Shown here: piece by piece, positions 21,482-34,145 of the stretch | Layout: each line of letters opens with the position of its first letter | Position numbering within the stretch: the first letter of the stretch is position 1 | NCBI GenBank assembly: GCA_951640195.1 | Contig: OX621164.1 | Coordinates: 2,833,098 to 2,897,097 of the forward strand | DNA: 64,000 nucleotides | Origin: Porpolomopsis calyptriformis | Taxonomy: Eukaryota > Basidiomycota > Agaricomycetes > Agaricales > Hygrophoraceae | Reading direction: 5' to 3' | Translations under genes and position numbers: made by a program | The notes under the pieces: generated by a model | What the model was told of the DNA's origin: nothing | Database searches by the model: none | The model's input: the letters and a program-made list of their open reading frames with translations, nothing else

Positions 21482-23131
21482 ATGTCTGCAAACGAACCCA
21501 CCTCCCCCTCATCTCCAAGGGTGATAGACCGTTTGCTGCGTACGCTCAGCATCAGTAAAACTGAAACAGCAGCATCCCCGCCTCTTCCAACCGACACCCC
21601 TCAAGATCCCCCTGTCGTCCCCGACTCTGGGGTTCCAGTCGAAGGACCAGTCTCTGACGCGGGCGGTCCGCGCGGGAAGCCTGAATCTAGGGATACTTCA
21701 CGTGGCTTAGGCCGTCTCAAGAGCCTAACCAGGTTTAAGAAGGAGAAGAAAGCAGGTCCACTGCAGGGTGGCGCAAATGCAGCAGATGTCCCCACCGCAG
21801 AAGTACAAGGCTTGTCTATTGTCACTGAAGAAGTGGCCTTGACCACCGCCCCAGCTAAAAGCGCTCCTACCTCTCCTGTTTCCGAACGGCCCGCACCTCT
21901 TACCATCGCCCAAAGGGTACGGGAGTTGATTGACATTCTACCACCCGTCACCGGCAAGGAACCCCTGCCAAAACCCAAGCCTGTCAAGAAGGGCCCTAAT
22001 GGCAAGCCCATTCCTCCGGCGGAAGCAACCCCGATCAAAGACCAGAAGTTCCTCGAGCAGTTAAACTCACCGAGCATCATGAATGGAAATGTTGAGAAAG
22101 GGGGTGATAGTGTTTGGAGTCTTTTGGAAGCCCTGGGCGCGCCGAAGCATGATGTTAATGATGGGAGTGGAGGAACCGGAGACGGTGATGATGCTGGAAG
22201 TGACTGGTCGAGTGTTATGATGTACGCCCCGCTCATACCCACCTCGGAATCGGCCATTGAGCTCGCGGATACCGAGCTTCGTCCCGTTACTCGGACTCTT
22301 ATCATGGAGGAGGAGAGTAGCCGGAGCATAACACAGACATTATGGCTATCATTCCCTTGGCCCGGCAGAAGCAAGCCAGCACCTCCAAAGTTGGTGAAAG
22401 CGTGGGTACCCTCGACAACCAAACTGTCCATTCAGGCCACATGGTGGGGTTACCGCTTGTGCGCATTTCTTCTTCCATCTCTACATCTTATTTCCTACTT
22501 AACACACGACTCGCAGGTATCTCCCACCGCCCGTCCTTGTCCACCTGAGTGCGACTGAGATTGAAGTCACAAAGAGAGCGGCGATGATCACCACCGCACT
22601 CCAGTGGATGATCAGTCGTCTCCCCATCTCGCTTGTCCCGCTTGAACTTCAGCCTGCCGTGCTTGTTCTCCAACGTATCGCCCCGTTTTTGACGTACATT
22701 GGCTCGTTCATCGCCTGGAGCTGGGCTACAATTGACGGGTTTGACAAAGGCACGTATTCTGCGTCTCGTTCCCACATTGTTCATGAGCCAACGGTGTATT
22801 TTTTGGGGGTCTCTCAGGGAATGGTGTAATACTCTCCGCAACCTGGCTGCTACCCATTGCACTCATACCCAGCACATGGCCCCCTCCACCCGCCCCTGCC
22901 AACACTGGCAGTCCTTCCAGTCCTACCGCGCCTCCTGCCCCGCCAACTTCACCAGCCACCCCAGCTGCACATACCATGCCTTCTGCCCCCGCATCCCCCT
23001 CTCCTGCTTCGCCAGCCAGTCCAGCTGCACCTACCACACCTTCCGCACCCGCACCACCCTCCCCTGCTTCACCTTCTACCTCATCTTACCCTACATTCTT
23101 TCCGAACATATTCAAGTCCAAGGCCAAATAA
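21482..23131 (+). CDS. Unknown fungal protein with hydrophobic C-terminal helices and P/A/S repeats, 507 aa
   Basis: Exons 21482-22458, 22517-22749 and 22818-23131 sum to 508 codons. The N-terminal 140 residues are basic and Ser/Pro-rich (starts MSANEPTSPSSPRVIDRLLRTL). A conserved-looking core follows: ERPAPLTIAQRVRELIDILPP, FLEQLNSPSIMNGN, SVWSLLEALGAP, SVMMYAPLIPT, and ATWWGYRLYLPPPVLVHLS after splicing. Two or three hydrophobic stretches (IAPFLTYIGSFIAWSWATI; GVILSATWLLPIALIP) suggest membrane association. The tail is a Pro/Ala/Ser repeat. The second intron appears to begin with GC (see findings). No family name was recognised. Confidence 0.7.
22954..23073 (+). repeat. 60-bp tandem duplication coding P/A/S repeats
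   Basis: Two adjacent units, 22954-23013 and 23014-23073, are clearly similar (AGCCA..CCAGCTGCAC..TACCA). Each encodes a 20-residue Pro/Ala/Ser block in the tail of the 21482-23131 protein. Confidence 0.8.
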
Positions 23132-23337
23132 CTTGGCGATTGTTTCGATTCCTATACCCCCAACTATTTACTCTCCTGTAAAATAAATAGTCATATTTAC
23201 ACCGGAGTTGCCGGTTACCTAATGGGGCACGGCCGGTGACTCAACTGCCGGCGTCAAGTCAAGTTTCGCATCGCTGCTGGCAGCAATTAAATCCTTTCAA
23301 TGTAGCCGTCTCTCACCAGCTCTTCTTGACATTCATC

Positions 23338-24274
23338 ATGCTGGCCCGTTTGTCTGCGGCTTCTGCGCGTTTCCTGGATATGCGCTTTGACTCTTCAGAA
23401 ATTTCTACCTCAGAGGACGTTGAGACGTTGGTGAGTTTCCCCGCGCTCGTGTTTTTTTCTCTCGCTGAATCTCAGAAACAAGCTGGTTGACATCGACACA
23501 CTACGCCGCTTGATGCAACCTTTACCTGACTTGGCATGGCGGCATGTCGCGGGAATGTGTGGGCGGACAATAACCCCAGTCTACAAGGGCCTACAAAACA
23601 TGCTTAGTGATGACACAGAGCACGTCGCGCACCTCCTCTCAGAGCTCGATCCGCTGTCCTATGCTGATCTTAACGACGACGTGCGTCTTAAGTTTCTTTC
23701 ACAACTCGCGGATTGACCTCTCTACAGAACTTCGAACGGGCAAGGATGCCGCCACCACCGTGCTCACCGGACATGACTTCACATCATTGCGTTAAAGATT
23801 CACATGAAAACCCTAGACGCCATCGTCGGCAATCATCCACACCAGTATGTGACTTGATCAAGTAGCTTTCAACTCCGGCTGACACGTCAAAACATACAGA
23901 TCGATCGCCCTCTCATCATTCCGAGCACCCACAGTTCAATCCCTATGATAATAATTACACCCTGTCTCCCTCAGGCGTGTGATGACCCCTCCCGCCCCCC
24001 CTTTCAAGACAGTTCATTTGGAAACCGTCTGACCCTACCAAGATCTTACCCTGTCTTCAACGACGTGTTCCCTCCCTTGTCGGCCACGCCACATCCATCA
24101 TTGCCTTCAGTGGGAAAGTGGCGGTGGGTGAATGGTCATTGGCGGGCAGTGCTCCCCACTTTGGAGGAACAGAGGAAGAAAGGCCTGTTCTCAAGACCTG
24201 TGGCGGTAAAGAGAAGGGCCGGGTCGTACCCTTGCCGCACAGGTATCTGTGATACATCGCCAAGAGCCTGCTAA
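23338..24274 (+). CDS. Conserved-looking fungal protein of unknown function, 260 aa
   Basis: Four exons, 23338-23430, 23483-23680, 23728-23844 and 23900-24274, all joined in phase 0, give 260 aa. Start MLARLSAASARFLDMRFDSS. Readable blocks: LVDIDTLRRLMQPLPDLAWRH, VAGMCGRTITPVYKGLQNML and, near the end, GKWRWVNGHWRAVLPTLEEQRKKGLFSRP. Trp-rich and basic, with no signal peptide or transmembrane segment. The consistent splice phases and lack of stops support a real gene, but no family is recognised. Exon 3 has PPPPCSPDMTSHHC text and is probably a flexible loop. Confidence 0.55.
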
Positions 24275-24535
24275 TTGGCATATCAGACTTCTTTTTCGTT
24301 CTTTTACATGCAAGTTGACAGGATTCATTACACACACATACTCATGTCGTTGACTTCACAATGAAATTGGGCTGGTCAGTTAATTGCCCGCATGCCGTTT
24401 TAAGCATGCCACGTGTATCGCCTCGCCTAGAAAGGGCAGTCCAATCACCCACCTCGCTTTGCCATTCCACTTGTTGAGAAGTACATTCTGTCATTATTTT
24501 CACAGCGAATGCGTCTCTGAAGTAGGATTTACAGG

Positions 24536-27500
24536 ATGACATTCACGGCTCTGTTGTACGCCTACGTCTTCGGCGGACTCACATTCATCCCTCTCGTGAT
24601 CGCAGGAGTCATATTTTTCACCATATACACTTCCGTCCCCGTAGGAGGCTCCGATCGAGATAAAGAGCGCAAAGAGATCAAGGCTGAGGTTGCTGGGCAA
24701 AACGATGAACATCACGATACCGAGGAGAAGAACGAATCGTCTGATGACGAGGAGCTTACGGTTGATGACATCCCTAAGACTCGGAGAGGCTGGCTCACAA
24801 TGCGCCGGACATTTGAGGAGTCAAATTTTGACAGTTCCTATGTTACGCTCATGCGATCTTTCTTGGACGCACGGTCAAAGGATCCAAAGCGCTCGAGACC
24901 AAAGGATACGTGGTACGTGGTGCTCAAGGGAACGGTGCTATATCTGTACGAAGACGAGAGTATGACGGAATGTGAAGCGGCGTTGGAGGTCGCCGGACAC
25001 GATGTCTTTATCTACCCTGAAGGCCTTCCAGATGGTGAACTGTTTGCCAAGAGGAACGCAATTTGTCTTCGGCCCAAGGTCTCACCTTCAGGAAAGAACA
25101 CGCCGAGTTCAACTCGCTCCTCGAAGATGCTGGAGGAGAATGGTGAGCAGAAACTCGATGAGATCGGCGGCAACGGCAAAAGACGGACGAAAGAGATGAT
25201 CGAAGGAGAGAAGAGACGTAGTACCCTGAAGGAAGAGGGTTTCAACCCACCTATTCCATGGTTTATCTTCGTGCGGTCAAATATCGAAATGGAGGATTGG
25301 TATTTGTCGCTAGTCCATGCATCGGATCATCCAGCAAACAGCCCCACCCTCGCACCTTTGAAGACAGTCTTTCAACCCTCAGACATGGCTTACTTGGTCT
25401 CAACATTGGACTCTCAGCCGGATGTTATACCCATGCGATGGCTCAATGCCATGATAGGCCGGATTTTCTTCAGCTGTTATCGCACACAGGCTCTCGAGGA
25501 CGAAATTATAAGACGACTTATGAGGAAACTTTCGAAAGTCAAGCGTCCTGCGTTCCTCACTGATATCATTGTGACGGAAGTGGCCGTGGGTGACAAAGCC
25601 CCAACGTTCAGCAAACCTATGCTGAAGGAACTCACAAAGGAAGGGGATGCTGCGTTGGAGGTCCACTTGCAATACAAGGGTGAAGTTCGCATAACCGTAG
25701 AGGCAACGGCTACTATCAATCTAGGGGCACGGTTCAAGTCATACGTGGTCAAGTTAACACTTGCTGTCGTTTTGAGGGAGATCGAGGGAAATCTGCTAAT
25801 CAAAGTCAAGAGACCACCAAGTAATCGCATCTGGTATGCCTTCACCCAGACGCCGAAGATGGTGCTCGACGTCGAGCCTATCGTGAGCGACCGCCAGATT
25901 ACGTGGAGTATGATTCTCAACAGTATCGAGGCGAGGCTGAAGGAAATCGTGAGCGTTTTCATGTGTCAGGTTCATTATGTGGTATTGATAAGTATCATAG
26001 ATCCAAGAATCAGTGGTGATGCCTTTCATGGACGACATCGCCTTCTTCGAAACTTCTTCTTATCACCATCGCGGCGGGATATGGTCTGACGCATCGAGAC
26101 GTGAAAGAATTCCTGTCGTAACAGAAACTATCGGTGGATTAGCATCCACCTCTGATCTTGGTGTATCAATAACGACATCCACGAACGAGGCAGAATCCGC
26201 GCGTTTTGAACGTACTCCATCCACAGACGAGCTGAGACCGAGTTTCCCATCATCGCCAACTCCTGAAAGCACTTCGTCCACCTCCTTAGCTAACGCTACT
26301 CCCTCTGATGACTCGCCACGCCCACGAACACGTTCGTGGTTCTCCGGTTCTGGAAGCAACGATGCGGCTGCTCTGATACTAGCTCCTGGATCCGATGAGC
26401 CCCCCGACAGTGACTCGAAACGCGGAAGATCAATCGAAGTCGAAGTTACAACAAGCGGGAGGTCACAATCTACTCCAAATAGCCCAAGCGAAACGGTTCA
26501 CCGTCATGAAAACAACGACGATGGAGACCGACAATCTACGTATGAAGAAAACCTTTTGCTGTCCAATTCCCGGCGTTCTTCCTGGCAACACTCTCTTCCA
26601 TCATCTCTACGCGAACGATTGGAAACACTCTCAACTTCATCATCTGACCTTATTGTACCCAGTCCCGCAAGGGAATCAGACGCCTCACGCGGAGGTAGTC
26701 AAGTTTCTGGTTCAAGCTCATTCTTGTCAACGTTGAAGTCCCGCGCTGGGGATAAGCAAGCCCTTAGCAATTCAGCAAAGGAGGCGATGCGAAAGTTGGG
26801 AGTGAGCTGGGGAGGACTCCGAAAAGATGTAGGCGCGATGAATGACGACGTGCCTGACTACGGTTCTGTAGACTCGCGACGCCGTGTGGAAAGTAACAGC
26901 AGTCTCTCGCAACGGGCGCGGGCTAGCTACGCTGAAGTCCGAGCTGCTGTTGCTGAACGAAGAGGAAAGGACAAGGGTCCGCAGAGGGGAGAGAACGGAA
27001 GGCTGTCACCTACTCCGGACACAGGAAAAGGAAAGGAGCGGGCTGGCTACTTTTCATCACTGGGCAGTAGCCCGCCCATTTCCGGAATTGTGACGGCGCC
27101 TTCGACACCCGCAACCCGACCACGTTCTGATTCATCCGAATCAAGTAACGCATTGCCTAACGATTTCTCTCCACCTGTTTCGCGCACGGTCACGGAACAA
27201 GCTTCGAATTACGGGTCGGAAGGAAAAGAACTAGCCGTAATGAATGCTGGTGGCCCTCCATCTCCATCACCTCCAACGCTCATTTATACTCAACCGATGC
27301 AGGCAAAAGCGATGAGTATACCTAGTATTCACGCTAGTCACCGCGGCGACGTCATGTCTCTGGGCTACGTTGCACCCGCACCACTTCCAGAGAGCAAGCC
27401 GAGAAATCCCGCCATCCAAAGTGTTTATCGACTGTGGAGAAGCCCTATTTTGACCGGCGAGCACCGAACAGGGGGGGATCCGTCGCAATCACAATCACAA

Positions 27501-27914
27501 CATGACACAACGGACGGGAATAAAGACGTAACGCCGCTGAGTCTGTCGCCGAGTATACAATCAGCTCCATCAACGCCATCTCGTCCGCCTCCTTTACCCC
27601 CACGATCGACCCCGACGTCGATTTCTCGGCCCGAGGTTGATGATCCGAGACTGTCCCCTGAAGCCCCCCTATCTGCAGCGTCAGATGCGTTGAAGTCGAT
27701 TGCCACGAACGACGAGAACAAGAGAGCATCGCTCGAGCGCAACTCGCCTACAAGCCCCACCCGGCGTGATAGTGTGCCGAGTGTGGACGCGGACCCAAAA
27801 TCACAATTGGTCTCGGCTGACAACGAGGACTCGAGCAGAGCGGGGTCATTGATAACTAGCCCATCAAATATTGCACCCCCTCTTCCGCCACGTAGACTAC
27901 AATCCGCTAGATGA
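24536..27914 (+). CDS. NVJ2: Nvj2/TEX2-type PH-SMP lipid-transfer protein
   Basis: Exons 24536-25948 and 26001-27914 around a 52-nt intron, predicted 1108 aa. Residues 9-33 are one transmembrane helix ([19 protein letters not shown]), an ER anchor in the family. A PH-like domain (about 84-260) includes [33 protein letters not shown] and [19 protein letters not shown]. The SMP domain (about 290-480) shows [40 protein letters not shown] and, across the junction, [20 protein letters not shown]. Such proteins move lipids at ER contact sites (nucleus-vacuole junction or ER-Golgi in yeast). The remaining about 620 residues are Ser/Pro-rich and disordered, much longer than the yeast protein, ending [12 protein letters not shown], a possible SH3 ligand. 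Confidence 0.88.
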
Positions 27915-28345
27915 TTGCATCTCACTTGAGCACTATAAATGTACTATTGCCCTAGGAGACGTGGGAGCGATCACTGGTTGCCACAACCGTAGCACCGCAT
28001 CGAGGGCGGATTTCCCGCGGAGATTGAAATGGGTAAGGATTCATAATCGGAATTGCCAATCTGAGTCCAAAAATCATCCGTTGCCGATGAGGTTTTAAAC
28101 ATAATTTTGTTCCCAAATTTCTGTGAGGATGTTAAAGAGAGATGTGAGTCGTACGCAAGTTCACATCGCTTTCATTTATCCCATCGTTTTTCGCCATCAC
28201 CACGTTTCCTTCGGGTCCCCGTTGAACATATTGGGTTGCTAATACCTCCGCGAAGATCGTGCTGGCAGCTGTCATCCCCATCTTGTGCATGTCTATTAGA
28301 GTCTAGAAGACCAGGCGTAGGTCATTTCATACTTGACAACGACGA
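27915..28345. promoter_or_regulatory. Spacer and promoter region between co-directed genes
   Basis: 430 bp without a gene. It must hold the 3' end of the NVJ2-like gene and the promoter of the next plus-strand gene. No TATA box was recognised. Confidence 0.4.
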
Positions 28346-31300
28346 TTGAGAACAACACTCGATACGTACCCTCACCAAACCAGCGGCCACATGACGAACG
28401 TGTCTCTCAGTAGGGGTGTGGGTACGCAGGTTATCGCACCGAAGCCCTCCTTGGTCATTTCGCCTAATCTCGACGCGTTGCTCGAGCACGATGAACGCAT
28501 CCGTCGACTCACCACTCCTGATACTTTGTCATTGACTGTGGCTCCTGGTGCAGAACTTTTCATCGGCTTGCCGCCTCCTCCTCGAGGGCCTCGCAAGAAG
28601 TCACTCAGGAGAACAAATCGTGAGCGATCGAAATCGAACAGTCCCCGCTCCCATGGTTCAGCAGGCGCATCTCCCAGAACAGAGTCCGATCCAGAGGCAA
28701 ACACATCCGCCAATTTGCCAAACCCATTCATCAATCCTGCGCCTAGCATGGAAATCATATTGAAAGCTGACACTTCCATTGTACCACCACTGCGGAGCTC
28801 TTCGATGAATCCTACAACGTCAATGTCGCCAAGAGACCGCGCGGACAGCCATGGCAGTAATCCATTCACGACGATTGAAGGCGAGATACAATCTGGTGTT
28901 AACGCAGACACACCGAATGGCGAACCGAAAAGATCCGTTCCTCCATCTCAACCGGCCGACCCATCACACGAACGAGCCCACCCTCCTCTTTCGCTTCCGC
29001 GAATACAGGTCAAGGCAAAGAATCTCTTGGGCATCTTTTCCGACTCTTCCGTCGCCCAAGAGAAGGCGGGTGAATATCACGTGATCTCTACGGAACGTGA
29101 TCTGGACGGCCATCCGAAGTCTCGGAAGAGGGGAAAGTTGGTGAAGCTAAAGGACCTCTGTACGCTGTCTCATCGCTTTGACGATATGATGCTTATAAAA
29201 CTGAAACAGCAACCGAGACAACAACTTGGACCGATACCAGACAAAAGTCAGGGGCCGTCGGAAGTAACAACCGACTATTACTTTCCCACGCTCATCCCGC
29301 GAGGTCATCGGCGAGCTCGCTATCCTCTCATTCAGATTCAATGTACGGACCTTCTACCGTGGCAAACGAGGCTCTCGTTATCAACATTTCGAGTGAGGTC
29401 GTTCGTTCTCCCCCCTCTCCTAATATGGTATTCGGCCATCACACCCCAATCACCGTCACCTCAGGCGTGTCTGATGACCATCATGGAAGTCGCGATAGCC
29501 ACGAGTTTTACTCTTTATCTGAATTTAGCCAAAATCCGCATCACCCCTTATCTTATAAGGTCTCCGAAACGGACCCATATCTCACCTCCCATACTGAGCG
29601 CTCTCCTAAACCACCCTTGCCCACAAGCCCTAAGCCCAATTTCAACCGTCCTACGTCAGGCCCACCCACCCTTCGCAAAAAGTCGCCATCTCCCGGTCAC
29701 GGAGCCATGAAGGCAGAATCACCAACATCAAGCACCCTACCACCAACGACCAACCGGCTCAATCCAGACGAGCGTGCAGAGCTTATCAAGAAAAATCGCA
29801 AACTCACGCACATGTTTGGGCAGATACCTGAAGCTGAATCTCTTACTAGTCGGGACCCTCGAAAACAATCATTGTCATCTCCTAGGCCCAGCCACCAACG
29901 TGGTGCCCTCTCCATGGACGGAGATCCATCGCTGATTCCTATCTGGCCACCAGCGGAAGGTACGCTATATCTAACTCCCAATGGAAGGCGGCATTCGAGC
30001 CCCTTGAGCCCCACCGATTTTCCTTTCTTGAGCGAACAGAACAGACATTCAAGTATTGAGGTTGGATCTACAGAAGCCGAACCTGGATCATTGACTCGAG
30101 CCCGCAAGAGACGTTCCCTGACATCCCTTTCCGATTTGTCGGGCGACGAAACCAATATCAACACTGGGAAACATCCTGCCGAGTCTCCTCTGTATTCGAC
30201 TTTCGAAGACTTGAATGGGGACAAAGGTGAGGAGGACCGGCGGCGGAAGAGGGAGAAGTTAGCCAAACTGCATCGGTTCTTGGGCTCGCAGGTTCCCGTG
30301 AACCTCGTGCTGGGGATAACCGAAGCTGAACCAAAGCCGTCAATTGATGCGTCGGTAGCCTCGCGCGACGTCCGAATGCCTTGGTTGCGGCGGCGAAGAA
30401 GCAGCTCTGCGTTGGCTTGGCCCACTAGTTGGTCGGATGATATTGATCGATTGAGGGAGGACCTCGATGATAGGGAGAAAGCTGTGAATGTCCGTAGAGC
30501 CTTGAAGATGGAAAAGGTGCTGCTGATTCTAGCACTTGTCATTACCACTATCAACTGAGTCCTTTACAGGTGTTCGGAGAACTGCCGCCTCAGACATTAT
30601 ATCACACTCGCAACTCCCCTTCTCTTTCGATTCCAAGCGCGGGACCTTCTTTATTACGCCGTCCCAGCGTTACCTCTACTGAACATCGCAAGTCACGCAG
30701 TGAACGGTCGACGTCCAGTAAAAGGAAGCCGGCTCGTCCGGAAACCTATGACTCAGAGACATTCCTTTTGTCTTACGGACTCAGTGACGACTACGACTTC
30801 ACCTCACCTCCCCCCCCTCTCCCCAAAAGACATTCGGATGTATATACACACTATCAGCATTCCTTGAATTCTTTGCACGACATAATTGATCGAGTGAGCC
30901 TTTGTTATCCCGTCCGTCTTTGACAAACATTAATCTCACCTCTCGCTCAGGATGACAAGGAGAGTCTCGCAGAACTGCATCGATACCTCAACAGCGAGCT
31001 CCCAGACGTACTTGACTCATCATACCTAGATATGGGTAGTTCTATTATTTCGCCCTCCCCTTCCAGATCGGAACGCCGTCGTTCCCTTCCGACAACAACC
31101 TCAATGCTCTCGGTTTCATCAATGTTTTCAGTCACATCGCCCGAGCACGAGTTGACGGACTTCCAGTTGCGGAGAAGGAAAGCTGCGAAGTTGACCCAAT
31201 TTTTTGGTGTTGACTATCGCGACTTGATAAAGGACGTGTTGGAGAGTATCGAAAAGGGTGTTGGCGATGACTGCGAGAGCGGGACACTCCATCCCCGTGA

Positions 31301-31416
31301 AGCTGAAGTGCGTTTTCCTGTATCCTGGGCATCGGTTTCTCTGACACTCAAGACCACACTAGGACCTATTGCAGAAGTTGCATTCCCTGCGACAAAAGCC
31401 CAGTACGACGATTTGA
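28346..31416 (+). CDS. Large disordered protein with repeated FG-type basic motif
   Basis: Exons about 28346-29159, 29252-30516, 30570-30893, 30951-31307 and 31363-31416. The first intron is less certain than the others. The start may instead be MTNVSLSRGVG at 28391. Most of the about 930 residues are Ser/Pro-rich. Short helical motifs recur: KKNRKLTHMFGQIPE, REKLAKLHRFLGSQVPVNL, RRALKMEKVFGELPPQTLY, LAELHRYLNSELPDVL, RRKAAKLTQFFGVDYRDL. After the last come VLESIEKGV, EAE and a final exon DLLQKLHSLRQK. This K/R-x-x-K-h-x-x-h-F-G pattern is also familiar in other basidiomycete proteins of unknown role (impression). No enzyme domain, membrane span or zinc site. The protein looks like a multivalent scaffold (inference). 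Confidence 0.7.
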
Positions 31417-31560
31417 GATGGCATGTCTATTCATCATGACCTTCAGTCCATATACTAGTATATCTCACCTAATATTATTGAAGTCGAGCCTTGATTATAG
31501 GAGATGTTTCCTTGCTATATATTACCACTACCTTACCACGTTGCATTCCAACATGATCAA

Positions 31561-34145
31561 CTACAGAACGACTAAATCACCATGACACGAGTGACACCAG
31601 AAAATATGTGACTCGTCCAAGAACTGAGGTCGGTAAGTAGAGTGAGCAGGTGGTGGTGGCGCAGGTTGTGATGAGGGTTCGCGAACCGGGGGAAGGGCTG
31701 TGAACGGAGATAGTGGTCGTGATGCTGGGTGACCGCTGAGAGCCACCACTTCACTGTCGATGCGAGCCTTGAGCATACCCAGGCTTATTTGACGTTTGTG
31801 ACGTGCATCAGGCGACAAACCAATGTCAATGACGGATCGGGTCAAGGGAGGTGGAGCTGGGTGGTTGCTTGGCCTGTTGGACTGGAACGATGTACGTCGC
31901 AAATCTGTGTGATTCACATTGCGGCTGGACGGTCGCGAGGGGGCCCGGGGTGAGAAGGGGCGTTGACCCATCCGCGTGGCTTCTAGCGCATTGACTTGTT
32001 TTTGCAGGGCATGAGTTTTGGCCTCCGCTTCGAAGAGAGCGGTTTCGAGTTCTCTGTTCTTGGACAGGGCCGCGGAGAGATCCAAAGCGCGTTGTTGCTG
32101 GAAAGAGTTCACCATCTCGTCGTCGAGCGAGCGAGGAGCACCTGGAGAAGTGGCAACCACGTTGCGAAGACGCTCGATCTCTTCGTCCCTCGAGGAGAGG
32201 TCCAGTCGGAGGGACTCTATCTCGTTCTGGACTCGCTCTAGGATACCTTGTTCTTCTTCCTGCGCGATTTTACGTTCGTCCAACTCTCGCCGTAAGGTGG
32301 AAATCTCATCCCACTGTGACTGAGATATGGTGGTCAAGCGATCGATTTCTTCTCCCTGGCGAGCAACCTGCTGGTGATGGTTTACACGTTCTGCCTCGAA
32401 CGCCAGTATGCTAGCCCGCGAGGCATCAACATTTGCTTGGAGCTCCGTGTATGCGGCCTGCAATTCCATCGAATTTGTCTGGGCAGACGAACGTTCCGTC
32501 TCTCGTAGCACAAGAGTTTCTCGCCACCGCTTATCCGCGTCATCCTTTTCTCTCTGAAGGTCCTCCACCTTCGACTCTAACTGTGCAATCGTAGCATCTC
32601 GCTTCCGAAGAGCATGTTGAAGGCTGTCAACTTTTTCTCCTAGATTTTCAATTTCCGGTCGCATCTGGTCAAGAGAGTGCATCATCCTTGTCCCTTCGGC
32701 TTGGAGATCCTTTTGGATTCTTTCGGCTTCCTCCACGCGTCTGTTTGCGTGCTTCAAATCTGCCTGGGCGTTTTGAAGCTGTCGCGTACTCGTCGCTAAC
32801 TCGGTCACGACAAGTTGTAACTTTTCCTCGTGCTGTCTAAGCGCCTTCTCTTTAGAATCGACAAGGGTCTGAAACGCCGAACTCTCTTGCGAAAGCCTGT
32901 CTCGATCCTTGGACGTGGTTGCCAATTGGCGCTCGACGGCAGAAAACCGTTCTTGCAAATTTGAATGCTTTGTTTGCCACTCGTTCAGGTCACCACGGTG
33001 GGTTCGGAGTTGAGATTCGACTTGCTCTCGGTCAGCCTTGAGCGCAGCGTGTAGCTGTAGGAGTAGTTAGCTTATGTGATGTGACATCGTCGGCACCCTT
33101 GCCTGTTTGATCTTTGTGAGCTGATACTCAAGTTCGTCGGCGCGGTCTTGAGTGTTTTTAAGAGAATTCTCCAGCCTCTCCACGCGATCGTCACTTTGAA
33201 TCTGTTCTTCCAAATACCTGATCCTGCGCTTGTGCTGCTGAGTTTCAACTTGTAATTCATTTACACTCGCGTTCTTCAGTTGGAGTTCTCGTTCCTGTTC
33301 ACATTTATTTGCAATGTTTGGGAAGAGAAGTATTAAACAATATACCTGGTCTCGACATTTTTCTGCCAACTCCTTTTCCTTAGATTGAAGGGTCTGAATC
33401 CGCTGGGCGGATTCTAGTGCGGCAACTTGCAACCGTTGAACATGGTTTTGGAGTTCTCTGGACTTGTTATATTCCTCTTCGAGTAGAGCTGTCTTCTCTT
33501 GAACTTCTATAATATGGTCAACATGAGTCAGGAAAGAGTGACAATAACGCACTCGACTCTATACCATCCAACCGTGCCAATTCGGTAGTGAGAGTGGCTT
33601 TTTCTGACACGAGCAATGAAATAGTCTGTTGCTGACTCTGAAGCAGAATTTGTTTATTGTCGGGTATCGGTGGAGACGCGTCTGACGCGGCACGCGTTTG
33701 CGATGTAGCAAGAGTAGACGAAGATTCTGAGGGAGGAGGAGAAACGCCAACCGAAGGTGCTGGCAAACCTACTCTCGGTAAAGAATTCACCCATGAGGTA
33801 TCCGAGTCAACTGGCGTAAAACTAGTTCATTTCAGTAAAATTCTTAAGGCTTAGGTGACATTGGCATGATGAATGCACCTACACTTCGTCAACACTCTTC
33901 TGTTCGTCCTCTGCCTGGTCAGAAGGAGCGGGAGAGAACGGCCTCGAAATAGGTTGGCTTGTTAAGGGCGACGACGGAGTCCTGGTTCCAGAAGTTCCAG
34001 GAACACCGCCAGGCTTTTTCTGCTGTCGTTTTTTGAGCTGCCAAGGCACCCGGTCAACACTGGATCCGGTTCATCAAGATCTTGTCCGCTGACGCACCAG
34101 TGCTTTCGCTCGCGCAGCCTTCAAAGCGCGTTCATCCTCAGACAT
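31561..34145 (-). CDS. Golgin-like long coiled-coil protein
   Basis: The N-terminal exon MSEDERALKAARAKAL (start 34145) is spliced to LKKRQQKKPGGVPGTSGTRTP, then a Ser/Pro stretch (33900-34010). Next come MNSLPRVGLPAPSVGVS-type sequence, QILLQSQQQTISLLVSEKATL and about 600 residues of nearly continuous heptads (33550 down to 32000), for example RVEEAERIQKDLQAEGTRMM. The tail is SRPFSPRAPSRPSS and ends LDESHIFWCHSCHGDLVVL at 31561. A short basic N-terminus before a long coiled coil is the layout of cis-Golgi golgins (GM130/Bug1/Rud3); that identity is inference. The C-terminal CHSCHG pair could bind metal. Introns near 33060, 33300, 33550, 33830 and 34040. Confidence 0.6.

Noticed and set aside
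21601..22431. 276-codon minus-strand ORF
   Set aside because: It is the antisense of a well-supported plus-strand exon; its composition mirrors the S/P-rich sense frame.
22754..22817. GT donor for the second intron of the 21482-23131 gene
   Set aside because: It shifts the tail into a Cys/His-rich frame and loses the hydrophobic and P/A/S repeat sequence that the GC donor preserves.
29697..30554. 285-codon minus-strand ORF
   Set aside because: Antisense shadow of the repeated-motif protein gene, with no family features.
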